A DNA stretch of 64,000 nt from Maribacter sp. (GTDB lineage Bacteria > Bacteroidota > Bacteroidia > Flavobacteriales > Flavobacteriaceae). The position numbers were made by a program, and so were the translations under genes. The DNA is taken from assembly GCA_020629285.1 (NCBI GenBank), contig JAHDDP010000015.1, forward strand, positions 1-64,000, written 5' to 3'. Shown piece after piece: positions 1-8,600 of the stretch (positions within the stretch are counted from its first letter, which is position 1; every line of letters starts with the position of its first letter). The notes beneath the pieces were generated by a model that made no database searches, was not told where the DNA came from, and saw only the letters and a program-made list of their open reading frames with translations.

Positions 1-136
1 GCCATTTTTTCCAAGCATTATCCGGATGGTGATGAAAAGCATCAACCTCAGCTTCTACCGGAAGAATGTGTTCATCAACAAAAGCTTGTACTTTTTTCTG
101 TAATGCAATTGCTTTTTCGCTATGTTCGAAATTCAT
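1..136 (-). CDS. Acyl-CoA dehydrogenase, N-terminal fragment cut by window edge
   Basis: Only the first 45 codons are present, read on the minus strand from an ATG at 134-136 and running off the left edge. The start reads MNFEHSEKAIALQKKVQ, followed by a stretch with DEHILPVEAEVDAF. This matches the N-terminal helix of the acyl-CoA dehydrogenase subgroup related to ACAD10/11. It lies 38 nt downstream of the SDR stop and on the same strand, so it is probably the third gene of a fatty-acid oxidation transcript. The family oxidises acyl-CoA to enoyl-CoA with FAD in the cytoplasm. Catalytic residues lie outside the window, so the assignment rests on this short segment and the neighbours. Confidence 0.6.
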   Translation of the reverse strand, partial: MNFEHSEKAIALQKKVQAFVDEHILPVEAEVDAFHHHPDNAWKKW

Positions 137-174
137 TAGCTTTTTATTTTATCAACTTAATACTGAGTTCTTTT

Positions 175-948
175 TTATCCTGAAATTAAATAGCCACCAT
201 CAACGGCATACTCTCCGCCTGTCATATAAGAGCCGGCATCAGAGGCTAAAAGCATTACAATGCCCGCTAATTCATCAGGTACGGCAATTCTTCTCAATGG
301 AACAACAGCCTTGTAACCGGCCGCCAATTTATCATTTGACCAAAGCGCTTCGCTAAGTTTTGTTTTTACCAAGCCAGGGCAAACCGCATTAGAACGAATA
401 CCATGTCTACCCCATTCTTTTGCTTGATTTTTCGATAGCATGATCATGGCTGCTTTAGAAACACTGTATAAACCAAGATTAAAACCAGGGTGAATTCCTT
501 CTACCGAAGAGATATTGATAATGCTACCACCACCTTGTGTCTTCATATGAGGTTGTGCTAAGTTTGAAAGCAACCAAGGCGCTTTTACATTTACATTCAT
601 GATTTTATCGAAAACTTCGCTATCAGTATCTTCTAAGGGGCCATAATATGGATTAATAGCAGCGTTGTTTACCAAAATGTCTATTCGGCCATATTTTTCT
701 ATGGTTTTATTGATTAAAGCTTCGCATTGGTCTGGATCACCAATATGACATGCAATACCCACTGCATCAAAGCCAGCTTCGTTCAATTCTTTTGCTATGG
801 TATCAACAGCATCTTGTTTTCTGCTACTGATAACCACTTTTGCACCATTTTCAGCTAATCCTTTTGCTATAGAAAGTCCGATTCCTTTACTAGAGCCTGT
901 TATTATCGCTACTTTTCCAGTAACATCAAATCTTTGTTTTATACCCAT
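175..948 (-). CDS. Short-chain dehydrogenase/reductase (SDR)
   Basis: A 257-residue classical SDR of normal family length. Visible are the Rossmann glycine motif TGSSKGIG (residues 17-24), the NNAA motif near 94-97, catalytic Ser at 147/148 and the YxxxK pair Tyr161/Lys165, and a C-terminal GGEYAVDGG segment typical of 3-oxoacyl-reductase-like members. It should be a cytoplasmic NAD(P)-dependent oxidoreductase. The substrate cannot be read from sequence. Placement between two acyl-CoA dehydrogenase genes suggests a hydroxyacyl-CoA or related lipid substrate. The 105-nt gap to the upstream acyl-CoA dehydrogenase contains GTTTAATAAAATAA (971-984), repeated upstream of that gene, so the two may share a regulator. 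Confidence 0.85.
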   Translation of the reverse strand: MGIKQRFDVTGKVAIITGSSKGIGLSIAKGLAENGAKVVISSRKQDAVDTIAKELNEAGFDAVGIACHIGDPDQCEALINKTIEKYGRIDILVNNAAINPYYGPLEDTDSEVFDKIMNVNVKAPWLLSNLAQPHMKTQGGGSIINISSVEGIHPGFNLGLYSVSKAAMIMLSKNQAKEWGRHGIRSNAVCPGLVKTKLSEALWSNDKLAAGYKAVVPLRRIAVPDELAGIVMLLASDAGSYMTGGEYAVDGGYLISG

Positions 949-970
949 TTTATACTATTGGTTGCTATTT

Positions 971-984
971 GTTTAATAAAATAA
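971..984. promoter_or_regulatory. Half-site-like repeat upstream of SDR
   Basis: The 14-mer GTTTAATAAAATAA lies 23 nt upstream of the SDR start codon. The identical 14-mer occurs at 2937-2950, where its first nine bases form one arm of a perfect inverted repeat upstream of the acyl-CoA dehydrogenase gene. A shared regulator binding a half-site here is an inference; the element is AT-rich and could coincide by chance. Confidence 0.3.
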
Positions 985-1053
985 TGATTGCAGAAGGGCA
1001 CCTTTGTAAGATGCCTCTTAAACTGCTTTCATGTTAATGGCTAGTGCAGTAAA

Positions 1054-2868
1054 TTATGCAAATACTTCTTTATCTGTACCTATGGTTAAGGCTTCCCTAC
1101 TATCTTTTAAAATTTCTGCTAACCCTGAAGTTTTTGGTAATTCATATTTAAAATAAAATTGCATGGTATGAATTTTACTTTCATAGAATTCTGTGCTATT
1201 ATCGGTATTGCCCGTTACTAGGGCGTTTTGCGCTTCTCTGGCTAAATCTAACCATAACCAACCAATTAAAATGTTGCTGAAAAATTCCATAAATGGAGTA
1301 GCATCAGCTAAAAAACGTTGATAATCACCTTTCATGGCAAAGCCCATTAATGATTGTAATACCTCTTGTGTTAATTCTAATTTAGAAGCTAATTTCTTAG
1401 CGTAAGGTGCTAAGGAATCATGAGCCATGCTAGCTGTAATGGAGTTTTTGATTTCTTCGGATAATAATTGTAAAGCTTTACCATTGTTCATAGTAATCTT
1501 TCTGCCCAATAAATCTTGAGATTGAATCCCCGTAGTACCTTCGTAAAGCGCAAAAATTCTAATATCCCTTAGGTATTGCTGTAAAATATAATCTGAACAG
1601 AAACCGTAACCGCCTAAAACTTGTAAGCCATTATCTACCGATGCTTTGCCCATTTCTGATGGATAAGTTTTAACAACGGGAGTCAAAATTTCCAATAGCA
1701 ATCTATATTTCTCTCTGTCATCAGCTGTTGTACTTGATAATGAAAGATCTTGATATTTAGCTGCTAAAAAGATAAGGCTCAAAGAACCTTCTGAAACTGC
1801 TTTTTGTAGCAATAACATTCTTCTTACATCTGGGTGATTGATTATGAGTGTTTGCTCTTCATTGGCATCTTTTTTACCGGTACTGGTCAACTTACGTCCT
1901 TGAGGTCTTTCATTTGCATAATTTAAAGAAGCGTGGTAAGCTGCCGTTGCAATTGCCGCAGCACCTCTACCAACACCGATTCTTGCACCGTTCATCATCA
2001 AGAACATATATTTTAGACCTTGGTTAGGTTCACCAACCAACCAGCCTTTGCAATCCTCTTTGTCACCAAAGAACAGGTGTGTCGTGCAATAACCACGCTG
2101 TCCCATTTTCTGAAAATCAGCCACCGTAGTCACATCATTGGGAGTTAAACCACCATCTTCTGTTGGTCTCTTTTTAGGTACTACGAACAGTGAAATTCCT
2201 TTAGTACCGGCCGGAGCACCTTTTATTCTGGCTAGAACCAAGTGAACAATATTTTGGGCACCGGTGTAATCTCCACCAGAGATAAATATTTTTTGTCCGT
2301 GAATTTTATATGAATCGCCATCTGGGGTAGCAGAAGTTACAATATCCGATAATGAACTACCAGCTTGCGGTTCTGTTAAACACATAGTACCGCCCCAAGT
2401 ACCTTCCATCATTTTAGGTACATAGGTTTCGTTTAATTCTTTATTTGCAAAATGAGTTATTAATTCGGCTGAACCAACCGTAAGTCCAACATAACCAGGT
2501 AGGTGATTGTTAGCGGCTTCTTGAATAAAAGCAGAAGCATTCAAGACCATTTGCGGTAATTGCATACCGCCATCTTCGTAGGAAAAAGAGCCCGAAATAA
2601 AGCCCATTTCACCAGCTGCCTTCATGTATTTGTTTACCTGTGGATGAACAACAATTTCACCATCTTTAAAATGGGCAGGTTGTTCATCCATTTCTCTGAA
2701 ATACGGAAAGAGTTCTTTATCAGAAAAGTCCTTTACAGAATTCAAGAGCATTTCTATCGACTCTTTGTCATACTCGGCATATCGTTCCTGCTCTAAAACT
2801 TCTTCTATGTTATGTACTTTGTAAAGTAAAAATTTTAGGGTTTCTAAGTCTACATATTGGTTTGCCAT
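1054..2868 (-). CDS. Acyl-CoA dehydrogenase, long C-terminal-extended type
   Basis: 604 residues, longer than the ~380 of classical acyl-CoA dehydrogenases and matching the ~600-residue group with an extra C-terminal helical domain (the DmdC/AcdA-like type). The FAD/acyl-binding motif CLTEPQAGSSLSD is near residue 162, and GGYGFCSDYILQQYLRD followed by FALYEGTTGIQSQDL lies near 417-452, the usual C-terminal signature. It is expected to be a soluble, FAD-dependent acyl-CoA oxidising enzyme of beta-oxidation or a related acyl-CoA pathway. It is the first gene of a minus-strand run ahead of the SDR and another acyl-CoA dehydrogenase. Two palindromes lie just upstream (2887-2945), suggesting repressor control. 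The exact acyl substrate is unknown. Confidence 0.9.
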   Translation of the reverse strand: MANQYVDLETLKFLLYKVHNIEEVLEQERYAEYDKESIEMLLNSVKDFSDKELFPYFREMDEQPAHFKDGEIVVHPQVNKYMKAAGEMGFISGSFSYEDGGMQLPQMVLNASAFIQEAANNHLPGYVGLTVGSAELITHFANKELNETYVPKMMEGTWGGTMCLTEPQAGSSLSDIVTSATPDGDSYKIHGQKIFISGGDYTGAQNIVHLVLARIKGAPAGTKGISLFVVPKKRPTEDGGLTPNDVTTVADFQKMGQRGYCTTHLFFGDKEDCKGWLVGEPNQGLKYMFLMMNGARIGVGRGAAAIATAAYHASLNYANERPQGRKLTSTGKKDANEEQTLIINHPDVRRMLLLQKAVSEGSLSLIFLAAKYQDLSLSSTTADDREKYRLLLEILTPVVKTYPSEMGKASVDNGLQVLGGYGFCSDYILQQYLRDIRIFALYEGTTGIQSQDLLGRKITMNNGKALQLLSEEIKNSITASMAHDSLAPYAKKLASKLELTQEVLQSLMGFAMKGDYQRFLADATPFMEFFSNILIGWLWLDLAREAQNALVTGNTDNSTEFYESKIHTMQFYFKYELPKTSGLAEILKDSREALTIGTDKEVFA

Positions 2869-2886
2869 ATCTAATTTTGTCTTTGA

Positions 2887-2904
2887 AATTATCGTACGAC
2901 AATT
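2887..2904. promoter_or_regulatory. Palindrome around TCGTACGA upstream of acyl-CoA dehydrogenase
   Basis: An 18-bp dyad centred on TCGTACGA with AATT arms and a single mismatched pair (A2891/C2900), starting 19 nt upstream of the acyl-CoA dehydrogenase start codon. Its position fits an operator overlapping the promoter. No regulator is identified; a TetR-type fatty-acid regulator is an inference from the gene it precedes. Confidence 0.45.
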
Positions 2905-2925
2905 TAGAATTAATTCATATGAAAC

Positions 2926-2945
2926 TTATTAAACCAGTTTAATAA
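2926..2945. promoter_or_regulatory. Perfect 9-bp inverted repeat (candidate operator)
   Basis: TTATTAAAC and GTTTAATAA are perfect inverted repeats separated by CA, 58 nt upstream of the acyl-CoA dehydrogenase start. The size and symmetry suit a dimeric repressor site. One arm with its flank is repeated upstream of the downstream SDR gene (971-984). Confidence 0.45.
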
Positions 2946-3034
2946 AATAAAAATTTAAGTTAAAATTTTGCGATTATGATAATATATAAGGTCTAAAGTA
3001 GGCTTAAAATGAGTAGTTCTTAAAAAACCTGGAT

Positions 3035-3637
3035 TTATTGAGAAATGCTAATTCGCTTTCTAATCTTTGAAAGTCCTACAGGAGTTAGCCCTAAATATGA
3101 AGCAATTAGGTACTGTGGCACCCTTTGAAGTAGATCAGGTCTTTTCTCCAGTAAACGCAAATAACGTTCTTCATTGGTTCTGTTGCTTAATCGCTCTACC
3201 CGAGTAAATATTTTCATAAAGGCTTCCTGCATTGATAGGCGACCGAAACGTTCCAATTGATGGGATTTTTTAAAAGAGTTTTCACCATCGGTCTTTAGTA
3301 TGGCATAAACAACTGTATTTTCAGAAGCTCTTAAATAATAGTCAGATGGTGTTTCTTTTACGTAAGCGGGTAAGTCTGTAAAGAAGATATCCTCTGTATA
3401 GAATTCAAGCACTTTTTGCTCACCTTCTTCCAATTTATAATAGTAAATACAGCCTTTTGCAACATAGTAAAAGTGCTCTACCATTTGCCCGGGAGAAATT
3501 AAGGTATCACCCTTTTTAACATCTATTCTTTTATAATAGCGTAGCCAGTGATTCAAAAGTTCTTCGTCCACCTCTGTATATGAGAGAATTTTATTTTTAA
3601 GATTTTTAAGATAATCTATGGAAGCGGATGCAGTCAT
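3035..3637 (-). CDS. Crp/Fnr-family transcriptional regulator
   Basis: 200 residues with a cyclic-nucleotide-binding-like beta-roll in roughly residues 25-125 (DTLISPGQMVEHFYYVAKG and the following strands) and a C-terminal winged helix ending in QYLIASYLGLTPVGLSKIRKRI, the recognition-helix region. This is the common Bacteroidetes Crp/Fnr arrangement. No Fnr-type cysteine cluster is visible, so an Fe-S oxygen sensor is unlikely; the ligand is unknown. It lies on the same strand as and upstream of the fatty-acid genes, separated by 166 nt, so it could regulate them, but nothing in the sequence proves this. Confidence 0.85.
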   Translation of the reverse strand: MTASASIDYLKNLKNKILSYTEVDEELLNHWLRYYKRIDVKKGDTLISPGQMVEHFYYVAKGCIYYYKLEEGEQKVLEFYTEDIFFTDLPAYVKETPSDYYLRASENTVVYAILKTDGENSFKKSHQLERFGRLSMQEAFMKIFTRVERLSNRTNEERYLRLLEKRPDLLQRVPQYLIASYLGLTPVGLSKIRKRISISQ

Positions 3638-4365
3638 TATTTATAAATACCTTTTGGGACTTTATAAATATAAGAATTTTGTTGTATTTATTGATGTCTA
3701 AATATTAGCAATTCGAGAAACAACCTTCGTTTTAAAGTATAAGTTTCAGATTCGTTTATCTATTGTATTGAAATTAAAAAGATTATCTTGAAGTATTAGT
3801 TTTCGGTCTTTTTTGATCTTTGACTATCATTAATGATATAAACCAATTTGGTAAGTATTGTTTTACTTTGTAATGTGTCTTTTGAAGAATCTATATTCAG
3901 AAAAAAGATATAATGTACACAAAACTTCGCGAGCATATAAAATGCCAACTAGTGGTATCTAATTCCGGTTATATCAAGTTGGGTAGTAACATTTGTTAGA
4001 TATACGCTTACTTTAGAAAAGAGGGGGTAACCATTTTCATAGGGTTTGTCAATTTAAAAAAGTGGAGTAGAAGCATATAGTTAATAAACAGCAAGGTCGA
4101 AGTGCGCCGTACTTTTATCTTGAAACTATAAAAGTAAAGTAATTTAAAAATTAGGAGCGATCATGTTTTTCATTTGATATTCTTCTTACTTTAAAGTTTC
4201 GTTTAATTATATTTTCATTGGCAGTAGGTTTTAGATATTGTATGCTGTTCATCTTAAATTAAATACATCTACTTTGTAAAATTGTTGTTGAAATTCAATG
4301 AATGGGAATACTAACTTTTGTTTTTTTTATACTTAAATTGTTCCACTTACAATCAGTTACTATAC
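3638..4365. other. 728-bp gene-poor intergenic region with one perfect hairpin
   Basis: No convincing gene is seen between the divergent Crp/Fnr and thioesterase genes. The most distinct structure is a perfect 9-bp inverted repeat, TACTTTTAT at 4110-4118 and ATAAAAGTA at 4128-4136, with a 9-nt loop. A 28-codon reading frame beginning near 3912 has no recognisable product. Promoters for both flanking genes must lie here but no clear TAnnTTTG box was found. Confidence 0.5.
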
Positions 4366-5229
4366 ATGCAGACAATTAAGGAATTAGTAGAGTTGATAAC
4401 TCTAAAAAAAATAGAAGAAACCATATTTGAAGGACAAAACTACCAAGCACCTTGGGGAAGGGTTTTTGGAGGGCAAGTATTAGCACAATCTTTACATGCT
4501 GCTTATCAAACTGTTCCAGAAGATCGTATAGCCCATTCGTTACATGGTTATTTTATTTTGGGAGGAGACTTGAGATATCCTATCCGTTATGAGGTAGATA
4601 CTATTAGAAATGGGGGCAGTTTTACTACCAGAAGAGTAGTGGCGAAACAAAATGGAGTAGCTATTTTTAATATGGCGGCATCTTTTCAGGTAAAAACTGA
4701 CGGAGTAAACCATCAGTTTCCAATGCCCAATTTAATTCCGCCTGAGAAATTAACGACAAGTTTAGAGCAGGTTGAAGAGATAAAAGATTTACATCCTACA
4801 GCATATAAAAGACTTAAAGCGATACAGCCAAAGGTGTTCGAATTTAAACCAGTAGAAAAATTTACCACACAGTTGGTAGAGAATGGTTCTCCTTTCTTTA
4901 ATACTTGGCTTAAAACTTCTAATGCTACCGAAATTAGTTTGCCTATGCAGCAACAGTTATTGGCCTATGCCTCTGATTATAATTTGCTGACGACGGCAAC
5001 TTTGCCACACCGAGAAGAGTTGAATAAAGGAGAAACGTTTTACGCCAGTTTAGATCATGCTATTTGGTTTCATAGAGACTTTGATATTACAAAATGGTTG
5101 TTATATAGTATGGATAGTCCAAGTGCATCTAACTCTCGTGGTTTTGCAAGAGGTAGTGTTTATGATAGAAAAGGCGTTTTGGTTGCTTCTGTAGCCCAAG
5201 AAGGATTGATGAGGCAGAGTATTCAATAG
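4366..5229 (+). CDS. tesB: Acyl-CoA thioesterase II (TesB family)
   Basis: 287 residues, the usual TesB length (double hotdog fold). I chose the ATG at 4366 (MQTIKELVELI) because upstream codons in the frame do not resemble the family. Family landmarks are visible: GGQVLAQSLHAA near the N-terminus, SLDHAIWFHR (catalytic Asp region), DSPSASNSRG (Ser/Thr region) and VAQEGLMR at the C-terminus (catalytic Gln). It hydrolyses medium- to long-chain acyl-CoA to free fatty acid and CoA in the cytoplasm. It stands alone on the plus strand next to the acyl-CoA dehydrogenase group and is the last flanking gene before the PUL. Confidence 0.92.
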   Translation: MQTIKELVELITLKKIEETIFEGQNYQAPWGRVFGGQVLAQSLHAAYQTVPEDRIAHSLHGYFILGGDLRYPIRYEVDTIRNGGSFTTRRVVAKQNGVAIFNMAASFQVKTDGVNHQFPMPNLIPPEKLTTSLEQVEEIKDLHPTAYKRLKAIQPKVFEFKPVEKFTTQLVENGSPFFNTWLKTSNATEISLPMQQQLLAYASDYNLLTTATLPHREELNKGETFYASLDHAIWFHRDFDITKWLLYSMDSPSASNSRGFARGSVYDRKGVLVASVAQEGLMRQSIQ

Positions 5230-5637
5230 AATAATTTATTCAAGTTTATTTTAAATGTAGGTGGTTTTGTAATCCTTAAATAAAGTGATTATCAGAAAGC
5301 ATTTGTTATGAATCATGTTTATCTACTTTACGTCATAATTCTTATTTCTATTAATTATATGCATAGTGATTTAAAATCCATTGAATATGCTATAGTTTAT
5401 TTTTAAGTACTTTATTTTAAGTGTCTTATGTAATATTTAATACAGTATGGTTAAATTACGATGAGGTTGGTAAATCACCATATGTCTTTAATTTAAACCA
5501 TATCTTCTACATATGAAATCATTTCATTTATAGGATTAGTATAAATTTTATCATTTTTATTGTTCATGAATAATCTCCCAATTTTAGCTCAAGCAATACT
5601 AAGTAAATTGTGTATAAAAGGACAATTTAAGGTACTA
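5230..5637. other. 408-bp intergenic region upstream of the hybrid regulator
   Basis: No gene or RNA structure was recognised. It is AT-rich and must hold the promoter of the regulator gene. A weak AAACCATAT string occurs near 5495, partly like the motif seen upstream of other PUL genes (see 36341-36353 and 55681-55693). Confidence 0.4.
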
Positions 5638-8600
5638 ATGGCATCCGTAAAATTGAAGCGGTATGTCATACTTATCGTATGCTTATGTAGTCTTGTGGTA
5701 CAAGCTCAAGAAAATTTTTATTTTGATCAGATTGGTACTGATGATGGTCTTTCTCAAAGTGATGTTAACTGCATCTATCAAGATACGTATGGTTATATGT
5801 GGTTTGGTACACATGATGGTTTAAATAGATATGACGGCTATTCTTTTACCGTATTTAAACCAGATCAAAAAAGCACCAACATAAATAGTAATCTTATCTA
5901 TGCCATGACCGGTGACGATAAGGGAAATTTATGGATAGGTAGTACAGGTGACGGTCTGTTTTATTACAATAAAGAGAAAGAAACTTTTAAGCAATTTAAG
6001 TTCGACAAAGACGATGAATATAGTATTTCTAGTGATTATGTAACCAAACTATATATAGATAGTAAAAATAGATTGTGGGTTGCCACTAAAGAAGACGTCA
6101 ATATGGTAGACCTATCGGTATCTGTCGATAGTGTTAAGTTTCAAAAGTTCAAATTTGTAATTGAGGATATAGGGGGGCAACAAGACGGTAGTGTAATTAA
6201 CTCGATCTATGAAAATTCTGATGGCGAGTTGTTGTTAGGTGGTCATTTGGGTATATACCAGCTGAAACTTGATGCTCAGGGCAAATCTTATTTTAAACTA
6301 ATCAGCGATGAAATAGGTTTTGGTACGGAATCGGTTGGTGTAATAGCTCAAGACCGATATAATAAATTGATTATTGGTACTGGGCAAGGTCTATTTGTTC
6401 AAGGAAATGGGGAAGACGCTGAATTTATAAAAATCTCAGATGGTAAATACACATCATTGGCTTTTGATGACCAAAATCATATTTGGGCAGGTACCGACAA
6501 CGGGCTGTATTATTTTGATAATTCTTCTAGTTTAAAACTGCCTAGTTTAATAAAGTCGTTCAGGTATCGACCAGAAGATGAAAATGGTATTAGTAAAAAT
6601 GTTATAACCTCTTTATATATTGACCGAACAGGTATTTTATGGGTAGGTACCAATGGTGGTGGGGTAAACAAGTTTGATCCCAACAGAAAAAGTTTTAAGC
6701 ATGTTAAACGCGACTTAAGAAAAAATAGTCTTAGCTATGATAAAATTAGAGCAATTTTTGAAGATAGCAACGGTACACTTTGGGTAGGTACAGAAGGTGG
6801 TGGCTTAAATAGAACAGATACCGGTAAAGAGAAGTATTCCACCTTTACTTCAAATAACAAGTTGCGAAAAGTATTTGCGTTAGAGGAGATTACTTATAAA
6901 GGCAGAAAATATCTTTTAGAGGGCGGTCAAACTTATCCTTATTTATTTAGAATTGATATTACAAATCCTCAAAACAGTATTGCTGAAGAAATTGGTTTTG
7001 AGGGTCTGCAACGTAGTGTTTTTAGTTTGTTGAACGATTCGCATGATAATTTGTGGATAGGTACATATTCAGGCGGTTTATATCGATGGATAAAAGACGA
7101 TAACGGCGAATATTTAAAGCAGAACTTTCAAGAAAATTCTAATGGTCGTAATTCCTTATCAAACAATATAATTAGAAATATTTATGAAGATAGTAAGGGG
7201 AATATATGGATCGCTACAGGCGATGGTCTTAGTCAGTTGACCATAACCGAAAAGTACAAAGAACAACCGAAATTTAAAGTTTATAAGAACGAAAATGATA
7301 ACCCGTCTTCACTAAGCCATAATTACATATTATCTCTATTTGAGAGTAGAAAGGGAGAGCTTTGGGTGGGTACATTTGGTGGTGGATTGAATAAATTAAT
7401 TCCCGGTGAAAATGGTGAATCGGCTACTTTCAAAACTTATAGTATATCGCAAGGGTTGCCAAATAATGTCATTAAGGCAATTTTGGAAGATGAACAGGGA
7501 AAATTGTGGATTTCTACAAATAAAGGCTTGTCCATGTTCGATACCGAGAAAGAAGTTTTTAAAAACTTTGATGTAGCAGACGGTTTGCAAGACAGTGAGT
7601 TTCAAGAATTGGCTGCGGTAAAACGCAAGGATGGGGAATTGATTTTTGGTGGTATTAATGGTTTTAACGCATTTTATCCGAGAGAAATATACGATAACGA
7701 AACATCGCCTGAAACAGTGGTCACCAAGCTTTCGATTTTCAATGAGGAGATTGCCGTAGGTGAAGAAGTAAACGGTAGGGTTTTATTGGATAAGAATATA
7801 TCTGAAGTGAAAGATATTACACTGAATTATAGTGAAAATAGCTTTTCGTTCGAGTTTTCGTCATTACACTTTTCTGCACCAGAAAAGAATCAGTTTGCTT
7901 ACAAGCTAGAGGGTTTTGATACCGATTGGGTGTATACCGGTTCCGATAAAAGATTTGCCACTTACACGAACATAGAACCTGGTAATTATACCTTACAGGT
8001 GAAGTCGTCAAATAATGATGGCTTATGGGATACCACACCCTATAGATTAAACCTAACGGTTAAGCCGCCAATTTATAGAACTACAGTAGCTTATATCATT
8101 TACAGTTTGCTGTTTTTATTATTGCTCGCCGGTTTATGGAGATTTACAATCATCAGTAATTCTAAAAAGCATCAATTAGAATTGGAGTATTTGGAAAAAG
8201 AGAAGAATGATGAGTTACAGACCTTAAAACTTGATTTTTTCACCAATATATCCCATGAGTTTAAAACTCCCTTGACATTGATTAAGGCACCGTTGGAATA
8301 TTTGCTTAGCGGTAAAGACGATATGGAGGCATCTGGTTTAAAAGAGCAATATCAGCTCATGCATAAAAACACCAATTACCTGTTAAGATTGGTGAATCAA
8401 TTGTTAGATTTTAGAAAAATAAATCAAGGAAAAATGTCGTTGGTCGTAAGGCATACGGATATTGTTTTTTTCATTAAAGAAGTAGCAGAGCCCTTTCAGT
8501 TATTGGCTTTCAATAAATCGGTCAAGTTTAATATTGTTTCTTCAGAAGAACATTATAAAACCTATTTTGATCATAATGCTTTAGAAAAGGTGATTAATAA

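Noticed and set aside
5560-5637. Longer start of the hybrid regulator gene
   Set aside because: The extra 26 residues would bury the signal peptide; the ATG at 5638 gives a clean one.
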